From contig JAEWLC010000064.1 in assembly GCA_023393475.1 (NCBI GenBank), positions 17,318 to 81,317 of the forward strand: a stretch of DNA of 64,000 nucleotides. Direction: 5' to 3'. The stretch's first letter is position 1. Each line of letters begins with the position of its first letter. The DNA comes from Pseudomonadota bacterium. GTDB taxonomy: Bacteria > Pseudomonadota > Alphaproteobacteria > Rhizobiales > Devosiaceae. Positions 26,142 through 38,475 of the stretch are shown here, piece by piece. The notes under the pieces were generated by a model. The model did not search any database. It was not told where the DNA came from and was given only the letters and a program-made list of their open reading frames with translations. The position numbers and the translations under genes are program-made.

Positions 26142-26753
26142 ATGAGTGAGCATCTGAGACTGGCCGGACGGCCGCATGCCGAGCAGGTCACTGCAGTGGA
26201 ACACTTCCTCCGCGACGAGCCGATCCTGATGGCCGTGCTCGAAGCCTTGCGGGACGACGGATTGCCGGATCAACTGCTGGTCGCCGGCGCCATCTACAAC
26301 CTGGTCTGGAACCGGCTGACCGGCCGCCCACCCCTCACCGGCATCAACGATATCGACGTGTTCTACTTCGATCCCGACACGAGCTGGGAGGCGGAGGACC
26401 TGGTGATCAAGCGGCTGGTGGCTCGCTTCTCCGGGTTGCCGCTGCCCGTGCAGGTGCGCAACCAGGCGCGCGTCCACCTGTGGTTCGGGCAGAAATTCGG
26501 GGTCACCGATTTCGCGCCGCTCGTGTCATCGGCCGAAATGCTCGGGCGCTATGCCTCGAAGACCCATTCGGTCGGCGCCCGGCTAGAACCGGACGGCCGC
26601 ATCAGCATCGTCGCGCCGTTCGGGCTCGACGACATCTTCGCCTTCCGCATCGTCCCCAACCCGGTGCTGCCCAATCGCGCCGCGCATGAGGCCAAAGGCG
26701 CGCGGGCGAAATCGGTGTGGCCGGAGATCACGCTGGTGCCCTGGCCGGAATAG
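26142..26753 (+). CDS. Nucleotidyltransferase-like protein (DUF925/NTP_transf_6)
   Basis: The 203-residue protein shows the polymerase-beta-like core of the COG3575/PF06042 family. It has LVAGAIYNLVWNRLTG near 46-61 and the acidic pair in INDIDVFYFD near 68-77, then VQVRNQARVHLWF and a C-terminal FGLDDIFAFRIVPNP typical of the family. Members are predicted to transfer nucleotidyl groups, but their substrates are unknown. The ATG at 26142 is supported by family length; the frame to its left is antisense to the lipoprotein. Confidence 0.85.
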   Translation: MSEHLRLAGRPHAEQVTAVEHFLRDEPILMAVLEALRDDGLPDQLLVAGAIYNLVWNRLTGRPPLTGINDIDVFYFDPDTSWEAEDLVIKRLVARFSGLPLPVQVRNQARVHLWFGQKFGVTDFAPLVSSAEMLGRYASKTHSVGARLEPDGRISIVAPFGLDDIFAFRIVPNPVLPNRAAHEAKGARAKSVWPEITLVPWPE

Positions 26754-26766
26754 CCAAGGCCCGCTT

Positions 26767-28122
26767 TCACTCGAGCGTGGCCAGCACCGTGGCCTTCACC
26801 TGCACCACCGGTTCGATCTCGGTGAACTTCAGGTCTTCCCGTCCGAAATAGCTCTTCTGGTTCGTCGCCGACCAGTCGTTGGTGACGAGCTTGTAGGTGG
26901 CCTTGTCGGCGACCGGCAGGGGCGCGGCATAGAGGAAGTCGCCGGTACGGGCGCTGAGCGGAATGTCGCCGTCCTGGTTGGTCCGGGCGAGTATCTCGTC
27001 CAGCGTCTTGCGGTCGACTTCGGCGGTGACGAGCTTGCCGTCGAAGCGGACGACGGAATCGAAGGCGTATCGCGTCACTTCGCCAGAGGGCAGGCCGGTG
27101 CCGAAGGTGGTGTGGCCGATGAAGCCGACATCGGCGCCGGCAGCAGCGGCGAGGGCGGCTGCGGCGAAGCGGGCGCTGTCGCCGAGCGTCAGGACCTTCG
27201 GGCTGATGCCGACAACGGCCAGTTCCTCGTCGGTGAGGTGCTTGGCGAAGGTCGCGCCGATGAGGGCGGTGAGTTCCGCATCGGCAGCGCCGTTGCGATC
27301 TATCGGCACCTGGCGCAGCGACAGGCTGCGGTCGTCAGCAATGTCGACGACTGTGATGAGGCTGCTCCACGAACCGGTATGGACATAGCGCGTCCGGCCC
27401 TCGGCATGCTCGAGGACGAGATGGTCGTGGCCGCCGATCAGCAGGCTGCCGTCGGCGAGCAGCGGAAGGATGCCGCGATCGGCGACGACACCGGCATGGC
27501 TCAGCACGACGGGCAGGTTACCCTCCGGCAGGTTGGCCGCGAGGTTGGCGGTGGCCCACTCGACCGGATCGGGGATGACCAGCTGGTCGCGCGACGCCTT
27601 GGGGTAGGTATTGATCTGGTTGGTGGCAATGCCGACGAGGGCAACCGGGACTGGCCCGAGATCGATCTGGAAGCCGGCCGGGGTGTAGGGCGCTCCGGTG
27701 CGCTTGTCGGTGATGTTGCTCAGCACGGTGATGCCGGCACGGCGGGCGCGGGCGATCATCTGTGCCAGGTCGTTGATCAGGTCGGGCTCATGGTTGCCGA
27801 TGTTCAGCACCGTCGGCGCGAGGCGCGCCAGCTTTTCCAGCAGCTTCCAGTCGACCTCGCCCTCGGAGCGCTTGGCGACGACATTGCCGACTTCGAACAC
27901 GTCGCCATTGATGAGAATGGCGGCCGGCACCGGGCTCGCCGCAATCTCGGCGGCGACAGCGGCGAGCAACTGGCTGGTGCGCTCATAGGCCGAATGCAGG
28001 TCGGACAGGATGATCAGGCGGGCAGCGGGGGCCGGTTGCGCGAGAACCGGGCCGGTCAGCGCCGGCAGCACCGCGACGGTGCCGAGCAATTGCAGGAGAT
28101 GGCGACGGGTGATTGGCGACAT
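26767..28122 (-). CDS. Tat-exported metallophosphatase (5'-nucleotidase/UshA-like)
   Basis: The 451-residue protein has a twin-arginine signal (SPITRRHLLQLLG, cleavage near LAQP at 28-30). A calcineurin-like metallophosphatase domain follows: DLH at 41-43, NGD at 72-74, GNHE at 109-112 and GGHDH near 230. A C-terminal 5'-nucleotidase-type domain spans about 285-451. It should act in the periplasm on phosphoesters, perhaps nucleotides. The start at 28122 matches the Tat signal; the upstream extension is not supported. It lies downstream of an outer-membrane protein gene on the same strand. Confidence 0.88.
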   Translation of the reverse strand: MSPITRRHLLQLLGTVAVLPALTGPVLAQPAPAARLIILSDLHSAYERTSQLLAAVAAEIAASPVPAAILINGDVFEVGNVVAKRSEGEVDWKLLEKLARLAPTVLNIGNHEPDLINDLAQMIARARRAGITVLSNITDKRTGAPYTPAGFQIDLGPVPVALVGIATNQINTYPKASRDQLVIPDPVEWATANLAANLPEGNLPVVLSHAGVVADRGILPLLADGSLLIGGHDHLVLEHAEGRTRYVHTGSWSSLITVVDIADDRSLSLRQVPIDRNGAADAELTALIGATFAKHLTDEELAVVGISPKVLTLGDSARFAAAALAAAAGADVGFIGHTTFGTGLPSGEVTRYAFDSVVRFDGKLVTAEVDRKTLDEILARTNQDGDIPLSARTGDFLYAAPLPVADKATYKLVTNDWSATNQKSYFGREDLKFTEIEPVVQVKATVLATLE

Positions 28123-28238
28123 GAACGAGCCCCGAACGAGTGGATGCGCGTCGATATCGTGCAATCGAGACGAGCCCGTGACAATGGGTTGCCCGCTTTC
28201 GCGGCCCACTGGCCCTCTCTGGGCCGGTGCGCACCCCG

Positions 28239-29159
28239 TCAGAACAGGAAGGCGGACGTCAGCTCGAAGGTGCGCCCCGACGAATCCGGTACGTTGGAAT
28301 AGACCAGTTCGCGGTAGCTGAGGCGCATTGCGAGCGATGGCGAGAACACGATGCCGAGGGTCGCGCCGACCGACAGGCTTTCGAGCGCATCGCCCTGGGC
28401 AAAGCCGTCATAGGAGGTCTCGCCGCCTATCTCGTAATAGCCATCGAGCCCGGCCCAGATGCTGTTGCCGAAATTGCGGGTGATGTGGCCTTCGATGCCG
28501 AAGATCGGGTCCTGGCTCATCACCTCGGCCGGTCCCACCGCGTCGTCATTGTCGCCGAAGATCTGCACCACCGGCCGGACCTCGAAGGTCATCAGGTTCG
28601 GATCGAGCATGGTGTCGCCGAGCACATAGGTGATGGGCAGGCTCGCCTGCAGCGACCAGCGGTTCTGGCCGAGGCTCACCATCCGGTCGGAATCGTAGTC
28701 GCCGGTGGGGAGGAACAGCTTGGCTTCGGCGCTGACCTGCGGCCCGTCCGGCTTGTGCATGAAATACTCTTGCGGCGAGAGCGACGGCATGCCGAGGAGG
28801 CCGAAGGAGCCGCCGATATACATGTCGCCCTGGGCGATCGGGGTGTCGATGTCCACCGTCCCGGCGGACGTCTCGAACGAGACAGTGCCCACCGGAATAC
28901 CGATCAGCACCGCACCGACATTGCCGAAGGCATCGAAGGTGCGGTGGTAGGACGGGGCGAGGACGCCGATACCGAGCGTGCTGGTCTCCGGGCCTAGGCC
29001 GAGGTCGACAGTGCCCTGCAAGTGGATGAACGTCGCCGTCAGGCTGATGTCGGTAAAGTTCTCGGGGCGAAGGTGATTGGCTCGCGCGCCGTCCCAGGCC
29101 ATCGCGCCGGTGACCATGGATGCGGACGCGGCCGCGGCAATGACCAGTCTAGAGAACAT
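28239..29159 (-). CDS. Outer-membrane beta-barrel protein (phenol-degradation MetA-like)
   Basis: The 306-residue protein has a signal peptide (cleaved after AMA, residue 21) and alternating hydrophobic strands throughout. It ends ELTSAFLF, a typical outer-membrane insertion signal with terminal Phe. Pattern and length match the Phenol_MetA_deg (PF13557) channel-like family, SphA-type. GGGAGG precedes the ATG. It precedes the periplasmic metallophosphatase, 116 bases away, and may supply its substrate, but the pairing is inference. The 190 bases upstream (29160-29349) are comparatively AT-rich and should contain its promoter. Confidence 0.8.
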   Translation of the reverse strand: MFSRLVIAAAASASMVTGAMAWDGARANHLRPENFTDISLTATFIHLQGTVDLGLGPETSTLGIGVLAPSYHRTFDAFGNVGAVLIGIPVGTVSFETSAGTVDIDTPIAQGDMYIGGSFGLLGMPSLSPQEYFMHKPDGPQVSAEAKLFLPTGDYDSDRMVSLGQNRWSLQASLPITYVLGDTMLDPNLMTFEVRPVVQIFGDNDDAVGPAEVMSQDPIFGIEGHITRNFGNSIWAGLDGYYEIGGETSYDGFAQGDALESLSVGATLGIVFSPSLAMRLSYRELVYSNVPDSSGRTFELTSAFLF

Positions 29160-29349
29160 GCCCCTACCTCCCTCGAACGGCGGCCACCCGGCCCCCAGCC
29201 GGCGACCAAATCACCGACTCCCCTTCGAAGGACTGTGCCTGCCCATTAAAGTAAGGCCAAGAACTTTTCTGACTTTTGCCGAACATATCCCGGCTGCGTG
29301 ACCGGAGGTCCACAGCGGGGCTCGGCGGCGTCCCTACGGGGCCTTGTCC

Positions 29350-31164
<1,815 letters not shown>

Positions 31165-31203
31165 TTCAAGCTCCTTGGGGGGAGTCCGCTAGAGGCAGTT
31201 TCC

Positions 31204-31898
31204 TCACGGGCTCCAGAAGATATTCAGCGGTGTCTGGGTCTGCCTGAGTACGGCACGGATCGGCATGTCCTCGATTGGACCGTCGCCCGAAGCCTGCTCC
31301 AGCGTCGCCAGCTTCTCCTCCCCCTCGATATGCAGATAGAGCCCGGAAGCGTCGAGCAGGCGCTTGAGGACCAGCGTCACCCGGGGCTCCCCTGCCCCCG
31401 GCGCCCGGATGGCGAGGGCCGGCCCCTCGCCGGTCAGCGCCGCGGTGAGGTTGTCACCACCGGGAAAAAAGGATGCGGTATGGCCGTCATTGCCCATGCC
31501 GAGGATCACCGCGTCGAACGGCGTCGGCAGGGCATTGATGGCGATGTTGGTGCGGGCGATGGCGGCATCGGTCGGCTCATCCCCGCCCGACCACAGCGGC
31601 ACGAAGCGGGCAACCGCCGCGGGGCCCTGCAGCAGCTTCTCGTTGACCAACCCGGCATTGGAGCGCGACGAGGTCTCGGGCACCCAGCGCTCGTCGACCA
31701 GCGTCACCACGACCTTGGACCAGTCGATGGTGCGGTTGCGGCCGAGCACCTGGAAGAAGCGGCCCGGCGTAGAGCCGCCCGACACCGCGAGCACCGCCTG
31801 CCCGCGCGCCTCGATGCCGTCATTGAGGTGACCGGCGACGGCCTCGGCAAGACCGAGCGCCAGATCTTCCTTGGTGCCGAAGCTGCGTCGCGTCACGT

Positions 31899-31902
<4 letters not shown>
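31204..31902 (-). CDS. pgl: 6-phosphogluconolactonase
   Basis: The 232-residue sugar-phosphate isomerase-fold enzyme hydrolyses 6-phosphogluconolactone. It shows VSGGSTPGRFFQVL near 40-53, LVDERWVPETSSRSN near 68-82 and GMGNDGHTASFFPG near 135-148, all family hallmarks. It overlaps the zwf stop by 4 bases, so Zwf and Pgl are translated together. Confidence 0.96.
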
Positions 31903-33410
<1,508 letters not shown>

Positions 33411-33413
33411 GGT

Positions 33414-34340
33414 TCAGGCGAAGTTCTGCTTGGCGAGGATCACCGCGCCATGCAGCGGTTCATCGACCGGACGGACGATGAAGTCGCCGTAACGCTCGAT
33501 CATCAGCGGATATAGGCGCGTGCCGAAACCGCCGACCGCCGCCATGCGGGTCACGCCGCGCGCCTTGAACCAGCGCACGTAGTTGTCGATGTAGCCGAGC
33601 TCGATATCCATGAGCTTCTTGGCCACCGGATCGCCCTTTTCGTAATAGTCGAAAAACGTCGGGATCAGGGCGCCGAATTCGGCCGGGGCGCGGCCGAGCA
33701 GGGTCGAGGGTGCGCCGTTGCCGGCCGACATGGGGCCGCGTGGATCCTGCGGGAAGGACCAGTCCATCACCGCGTCGATCGAGCCGCCCAGCTTCTCGAT
33801 CACCGCCTCGGTCAGGGGCGAGGGCTCGACGAGGCCATCAGCGGCTTCGACAGAATAGCGCACCAGCTCGCGGCCGAGGATGGCGCCCGACATCTGGTCG
33901 CCGATCTGGAAGCCCCAGCCGCCGGCCTGGTGGCGCTGCCCGTCGACCAGCGCCATGGCGGCCGAGCCGGTCCCGACGATGATCACCGCGCCATCCTCAC
34001 CGCCATGGGCGCCGGCGCGAGCGATGTCGATATCGTCGTAGACCTTCACGCCGGCAAAGGGCCAGTCGCGCTTTTCGAAGGCTTCGCGGGCCGAGGGCAG
34101 GCGGCCACCCGCCATGCCGAAGCAGGCATGGGTGTTGGCAGTCTCGGCATAGTCGATTCCGGCCTTTGCGAACGCTTCCCTGGCTCCCTCCATGATCGAC
34201 CGGTAGGCCGGCTCACCGGCCTCGATCTGCAAGTTGGAACGACCGCCGGCCGCATCGGCCAACGTCTTGAGGTTCTCGTCGGCAAGACGGATACGGCAGT
34301 TGGTGCCACCACCGTCCACCCCGAGATAGTACCTGGCCAC
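33414..34340 (-). CDS. BadF/BadG-type sugar kinase (N-acetylglucosamine kinase or glucokinase-like)
   Basis: The 308-residue ASKHA-fold kinase has the phosphate-binding DGGGTNCR at 9-16, IIVGTGSAAMA near 120-130, and the adenosine motif AAVGGFGTRLYP near 264-275. It belongs to the BadF/BadG/BcrA/BcrD ATPase family, in which N-acetylglucosamine kinases and some glucokinases are found. The start is the GTG at 34340 with GGAGAG upstream; the longer frame is not supported. Its place ahead of zwf suggests that it phosphorylates glucose or glucosamine for this pathway. It is divergent from cobU (210-base spacer without a recognisable motif). Confidence 0.88.
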   Translation of the reverse strand: MARYYLGVDGGGTNCRIRLADENLKTLADAAGGRSNLQIEAGEPAYRSIMEGAREAFAKAGIDYAETANTHACFGMAGGRLPSAREAFEKRDWPFAGVKVYDDIDIARAGAHGGEDGAVIIVGTGSAAMALVDGQRHQAGGWGFQIGDQMSGAILGRELVRYSVEAADGLVEPSPLTEAVIEKLGGSIDAVMDWSFPQDPRGPMSAGNGAPSTLLGRAPAEFGALIPTFFDYYEKGDPVAKKLMDIELGYIDNYVRWFKARGVTRMAAVGGFGTRLYPLMIERYGDFIVRPVDEPLHGAVILAKQNFA

Positions 34341-34550
34341 GGAACGCGCTCTCCACGAATAAGGCAGGGCGACCCGAGAAGCCCCCCGAGTCCGGCGCGG
34401 ACCATAATGCCAATGGGTTTCAGACGAAAGTAGAATAAGCGACCGGTTGCGCCGAGGAAGGCCGCTTGCTGCATGGCTCGCATGCGGACAAGGTGCGCGC
34501 AAGGGAGCGGATGGGTCCGGGCCGCGTTCCTCAGGGGGAAGGAGACCAGA

Positions 34551-35105
34551 ATGGGTCATGTGCTTGTGCTCGGGGGAGCCCGATCGGGCAAAACCGGCTT
34601 TGCCGAACGGCTGACCATGCGCGCCGGCAAGCGGCCGGCCTATCTCGCGACCGCCCAGGCGCTGGACGACGAGATGCGCGAGCGCGTCCGCGCCCACCGC
34701 GAGCAGCGCGGGCCGGAGTTCGCGACGATCGAGGAACCGCTGAGACTTAGCCGCGCCATCGCCGCCGCGGCGAAGAGCCATGATGCGATCCTCGTCGATT
34801 GCCTGACGCTGTGGATCACCAACCTCATCATCGCCGACGAGAACGTAGCGGCTGCTGTCGACGGGTTGCTCTCGACTCTCGAACAGACGCGGGACAGCCG
34901 CGTGATCCTCGTTTCGAACGAGGTCGGGCTCGGCATCGTGCCCGACAACGCCATGGCCCGCATGTTCCGCGACCTCGCCGGCTCCGCCCACCAGCGCATC
35001 GCCGAAATCTGCGACGACGCCTATTTCGTCGTCGCCGGACTACCGATGGTGCTGAAAGGCGCCCCGCCCGAACCCGAGGTCATCCGCCGAGTGCACCAAG
35101 CGTAG
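34551..35105 (+). CDS. cobU: Adenosylcobinamide kinase / adenosylcobinamide-phosphate guanylyltransferase
   Basis: This bifunctional enzyme (CobU, CobP in rhizobial naming) of the nucleotide-loop pathway phosphorylates adenosylcobinamide and then attaches GMP. The P-loop GGARSGKT is at 8-15, and RPAYLATA and VDCLTLWITNL follow, as in the family. The end VLKGAPPEPEVIRRVHQA is shorter than usual but complete at 184 residues. GGGGAAGGAGACC is an unusually strong ribosome-binding site before the ATG at 34551. It converges with cobD. Confidence 0.95.
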   Translation: MGHVLVLGGARSGKTGFAERLTMRAGKRPAYLATAQALDDEMRERVRAHREQRGPEFATIEEPLRLSRAIAAAAKSHDAILVDCLTLWITNLIIADENVAAAVDGLLSTLEQTRDSRVILVSNEVGLGIVPDNAMARMFRDLAGSAHQRIAEICDDAYFVVAGLPMVLKGAPPEPEVIRRVHQA

Positions 35106-35123
35106 GGCACCCCCCACCCCCGA

Positions 35124-35203
35124 TGTCATCCCAGCGTAGGCTGGGATCCAACTCGCCGGTGGCGCCTGCCGATAGATGCCTTCCTGCCTTCGCAGGGATG
35201 ACA
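35124..35203. repeat. Dispersed inverted repeat between convergent cob genes
   Basis: The element begins TGTCATCCCAGCGTAGGCTGGGATCC, itself containing a CCCAGC...GCTGGG hairpin, and ends CTTCGCAGGGATGACA; the outer TGTCATCC and GGATGACA are inverted. This TGTCATCC...GGATGACA layout is a familiar multicopy intergenic palindrome of alphaproteobacteria. Between cobU and cobD it may terminate both transcripts. The rest of 35106-35271 holds no gene. Confidence 0.65.
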
Positions 35204-35271
35204 CCGAGCGCGCAGTGCGCTTCGTGGAACGCCAGAGCAGCAACCCGGTCCCCAGCCACCGTGAAGGGTGG

Positions 35272-36222
35272 CTAGCCAACCGCCCACACCGTCAGCGCAA
35301 TCACCGCAACCACGCCCAGGGCCATATTGAGCGCCATCCGGTACAGCCGCAGCGACCGCTCAATGTCCGCCGGCCCCAGATCGGCCCGCCCGTCACCGAA
35401 ACTCGGCAGGTCCACTAGTTCACCGTCATAGCTGCGCGGCCCGCCCAGCGCGAAGCCGAGCGCACCCGCCATGGCCGCTTCCGGCCAGCCGGCATTGGGG
35501 CTTTCGTGCTTTCTCGCATCGCGCCACGCAGTGGCCCACGCCGCGCGAGCATCGGCACCCTCTACGAACCGCGCGGCCCCCGCGATCAGCAGCGCACTAA
35601 GCCGCGCCGGGATGAGGTTCAGCAGGTCGTCGAAGCGGGCGGCGGCCCAGCCGAACTGCAGGTGCCGCTCGGTCTTGTGGCCGATCATCGAGTCGGCAGT
35701 GTTCGCGGCCTTGTAGAGCGCGATGCCCGGCAGGCCGAACAGCAGCAGCCAGAGCAGCGGCGCGACAACGGCATCGGAGGTCGATTCCGCGAGGCTCTCG
35801 ACAGCGGCGCGCGCAACGCCGGCTTCATCGAGGCTCTCCGGATCCCGGCCGACGATGTGGCTCACCGCAGTCCGCCCCTCCGGCAGCGAGTGCCGCAGCG
35901 CAGAGGCAACCGCCGCCACGGCATCGCCGAGCGATTTCTGCGCCAGCAGGCTGGAGGCGATCAGGGCCTCGACGAGAAAGCCGAAGGGCATAGCCCTGAG
36001 CAAGGCGGCCAGCGGCACAGTGACAGCTGCCGTGACCCCGAGCAGGATCAGCAGCGCCAGCACGCCCCTCGACCGGGTCCGGTCGTTGAGCCTGACGTCG
36101 AGCAGCGCGATCAGCTTTCCCATCCAGATCACCGGATGTCCGATCCGCGCGACGAGCGCGTCGGGATAGCCGGCCAGCCGCTCGAAGATGAGGGCAATCA
36201 GGGCCACCAGCCCGTTCGTCAC
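35272..36222 (-). CDS. cobD: Adenosylcobinamide-phosphate synthase
   Basis: This inner-membrane enzyme (CbiB in Salmonella naming) attaches aminopropanol or its phosphate to adenosylcobyrate. The 316-residue protein has several hydrophobic segments (about 48-72, 155-180, 285-315) and the family strings HPVIWMGKLIALLD and NTADSMIGHKTERH..FGWAAAR. The start is GTG at 36222, overlapping the cobQ stop as GTGA. A long frame upstream is only the cobQ antisense frame. It follows cobQ, which makes its substrate adenosylcobyrate. Confidence 0.95.
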   Translation of the reverse strand: MTNGLVALIALIFERLAGYPDALVARIGHPVIWMGKLIALLDVRLNDRTRSRGVLALLILLGVTAAVTVPLAALLRAMPFGFLVEALIASSLLAQKSLGDAVAAVASALRHSLPEGRTAVSHIVGRDPESLDEAGVARAAVESLAESTSDAVVAPLLWLLLFGLPGIALYKAANTADSMIGHKTERHLQFGWAAARFDDLLNLIPARLSALLIAGAARFVEGADARAAWATAWRDARKHESPNAGWPEAAMAGALGFALGGPRSYDGELVDLPSFGDGRADLGPADIERSLRLYRMALNMALGVVAVIALTVWAVG

Positions 36223-37667
36223 CGCGCCAACCCCAGCAGCGCATCGAGGTCGAGATGCTGTTCGAGATGCGCAGCCAGCGCATCGAGCGTGTCGTCGATC
36301 ATCTGCTCGTAGGCGAGGCTCGAAGCGTCGGCCGCTGCGCCGAGGAAATGTCGCCTGAACCCGTCGGCGGCGAAGAGGCCGTGCAGATAAGTCCCCAGCA
36401 CCGAACCGTCCGGGCTCACCGTCCCATCCGACGCATTGCCGATGCGGGCGAAGGGCCGGTCGAGCCCCGGCCCCGAAGTCACGCCCATATGCATGTGGTA
36501 GCCGCTGATCGCTTCGCCCGAGCCGATATGCGTGGCGGCTTCGACCCGCAGCTCCTTGGTCGGCCCGAGGACCGTCGAGACGTCCAGCAGCCCCAACCCG
36601 GGCGAGGCGCCGGGAGCGCCCTCGATGCCGTCCCGATCGATGACTTCCCTTCCGAGCATCTGGTAGCCGCCGCAGATGCCGAGGACCCGTGTGCCGGTGC
36701 GGTGCTGGGCGAGGATATCGACATCCCAACCCTCGGCCCGCAAAGCCGCGAGGTCGGCGCGCGTCGCCTTCGAGCCAGGGAGGATGATGAGCTCGGCCGC
36801 AGGCAACGGGCGGCCGGGTTCGACGATCTCGAGGCTGACGCTAGGCTCGAGGCGCAGCGGGTCGAGGTCGTCGAAATTTGAGATACGCGGTAGGCGTGGC
36901 ACGACGATGCGGTAGCTGCCCGTACCTCGAGGCAGCTGATGGAGGGCGAGCACGTCTTCGGCAGGAAGTTTTGAGGCGCCGTCGAAATACGGGACCGGGC
37001 CAAGGCAGGGACGATTGGTGCGTGTGGCAATGAATTGCTTGCCATCGTCAAACAACTGCGGGTCGCCCTGGAACTTGTTCACCAGCGTCGCGACGATCAG
37101 CTCGGCATCGGAGGGATCGATGACCGCAAAGGTTCCGACCAGCGCCGCGATCACGCCGCCCCGCTCGATGTCGCCGATTACGACCACCGGTTGGTCGGCG
37201 GCCCGAGCGAAACCGAAATTGGCGATATCCCCGGCGCGGAGGTTCACCTCCGACGCGCTCCCCGCCCCTTCGACGAGGATCAAGTCGGCGTCGGCGGCCA
37301 GCTCGGCATGGGCGGCCAGCACCAGTGGCAGAAGCTCATGCCTTTTCGACCAGTATTCGCGGGCTTTGTATGTACCCTGGCGCTGCCCACGGACGATCAC
37401 CTGGGAGTGTCCGACGCCCTCCGGTTTCAGCAGCACCGGGTTCATCGCCGTCACCGGCTCGCGCCGCGCCGCCCGTGCCTGCAGCGCCTGCGCCCGTCCG
37501 ATCTCGCCGCTATCGGCCGTAACCGCCGCGTTGTTTGACATATTCTGCGGCTTGAACGGCGCCACGCGCAGCCCGCGATTGGCATAGGCGCGCGCAAGTC
37601 CTGCTACGAGCAGGGACTTTCCCACATCGGAGCCGGTGCCCATGAACATGATCGATCGTGCGGTCAT
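36219..37667 (-). CDS. cobQ: Adenosylcobyric acid synthase (glutamine-hydrolysing)
   Basis: It amidates the four remaining carboxylates (b, d, e, g) of adenosylcobyrinate diamide. The 482-residue protein has an N-terminal ATP-binding domain with GTGSDVGKS at 10-18 and FKPQNMSNNAAV near 38-49. A class I-like glutaminase domain follows with nucleophile Cys332 in GICGGYQMLG. The ATG at 37667 is chosen; the frame upstream belongs to the cobF antisense. It overlaps cobD by 4 bases and is divergent from cobF with only 46 bases between the start codons. Confidence 0.97.
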   Translation of the reverse strand: MTARSIMFMGTGSDVGKSLLVAGLARAYANRGLRVAPFKPQNMSNNAAVTADSGEIGRAQALQARAARREPVTAMNPVLLKPEGVGHSQVIVRGQRQGTYKAREYWSKRHELLPLVLAAHAELAADADLILVEGAGSASEVNLRAGDIANFGFARAADQPVVVIGDIERGGVIAALVGTFAVIDPSDAELIVATLVNKFQGDPQLFDDGKQFIATRTNRPCLGPVPYFDGASKLPAEDVLALHQLPRGTGSYRIVVPRLPRISNFDDLDPLRLEPSVSLEIVEPGRPLPAAELIILPGSKATRADLAALRAEGWDVDILAQHRTGTRVLGICGGYQMLGREVIDRDGIEGAPGASPGLGLLDVSTVLGPTKELRVEAATHIGSGEAISGYHMHMGVTSGPGLDRPFARIGNASDGTVSPDGSVLGTYLHGLFAADGFRRHFLGAAADASSLAYEQMIDDTLDALAAHLEQHLDLDALLGLAR

Positions 37668-37713
37668 GAGCGAACTGATAGCGGGTGGCGCGGCGATCCG
37701 ATAGGGATTGGCC

Positions 37714-38475
37714 ATGCGAACCATCCTCGTCATCGGCATCGGGGCCGGCAACCCGGACTACCTGACGGTACAGGCGATCAACGCCATGAACCGCGCCGAG
37801 GTTTTCTTCATGCCTGACAAGGGGTTGGAGAAATCCGGCCTCAATGCCATCCGCCTCGGCATGCTCGAGCGCTTCGTCACCAGTCCGCGCTACCGGCTCG
37901 TGGAATTCGCCATCCCGTCACGCCGGCAGGCCGAGACTCCGGGATATCGCGAGGCCGTCAACGAGTGGCGCGACAAGCTCGAGGCCGCCTACGAGCGGAT
38001 GTTCAGCGAACTCGGCGAGGACGGGATCGGCGCCTTCCTCGTCTGGGGCGACCCGACACTCTATGATGGAACCCTCAGAATTCTCAAGGACATGCAGGCG
38101 GCCGGCTGGGATTTCGCCATCGAGGTGATCCCGGGCATCTCGGCCCCGCAGGCACTGGCAGCCCAGCACCAGGTCACGCTCAACCGCGTCGGCGAGGTCG
38201 TGACCATCACCACCGGCCGGCGTGTCGGCGAGGGCGAGGCCGATGCGCTCTCCAGCGCCGTGGTGATGCTCGACAATCACCAGGTCTTCCGGCGCTTCGC
38301 CGGCGAAGATGCCGAGATCTTCTGGGGCGCCTATCTCGGCACGGCCGACGAACTCCTCGTCGCCGGCAAGGTGGACGAGGTGCAGGACGAGATCGACCGC
38401 CTGCGCCGCGCGGCGCAGGAAAAGAACGGCTGGATCATGGACACCTACATGATCCGCAAGCCGGAGAAAAACTAA
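37714..38475 (+). CDS. cobF: Precorrin-6A synthase (deacetylating)
   Basis: This SAM-dependent methyltransferase of the oxygen-dependent pathway methylates C-1 and removes the acetyl fragment from precorrin-5. The 253-residue protein begins MRTILVIGIGAGNPDYLTVQA and contains VWGDPTLYDG and IPGISAPQALAAQH, typical for CobF. The ATG at 37714 has AGGGA 6 bases upstream; a TTG two codons earlier is less likely. Its presence argues for the aerobic route, since CobF has no counterpart in the anaerobic one. Its 3' end overlaps cobB (opposite strand) by 4 bases. Confidence 0.93.
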   Translation: MRTILVIGIGAGNPDYLTVQAINAMNRAEVFFMPDKGLEKSGLNAIRLGMLERFVTSPRYRLVEFAIPSRRQAETPGYREAVNEWRDKLEAAYERMFSELGEDGIGAFLVWGDPTLYDGTLRILKDMQAAGWDFAIEVIPGISAPQALAAQHQVTLNRVGEVVTITTGRRVGEGEADALSSAVVMLDNHQVFRRFAGEDAEIFWGAYLGTADELLVAGKVDEVQDEIDRLRRAAQEKNGWIMDTYMIRKPEKN

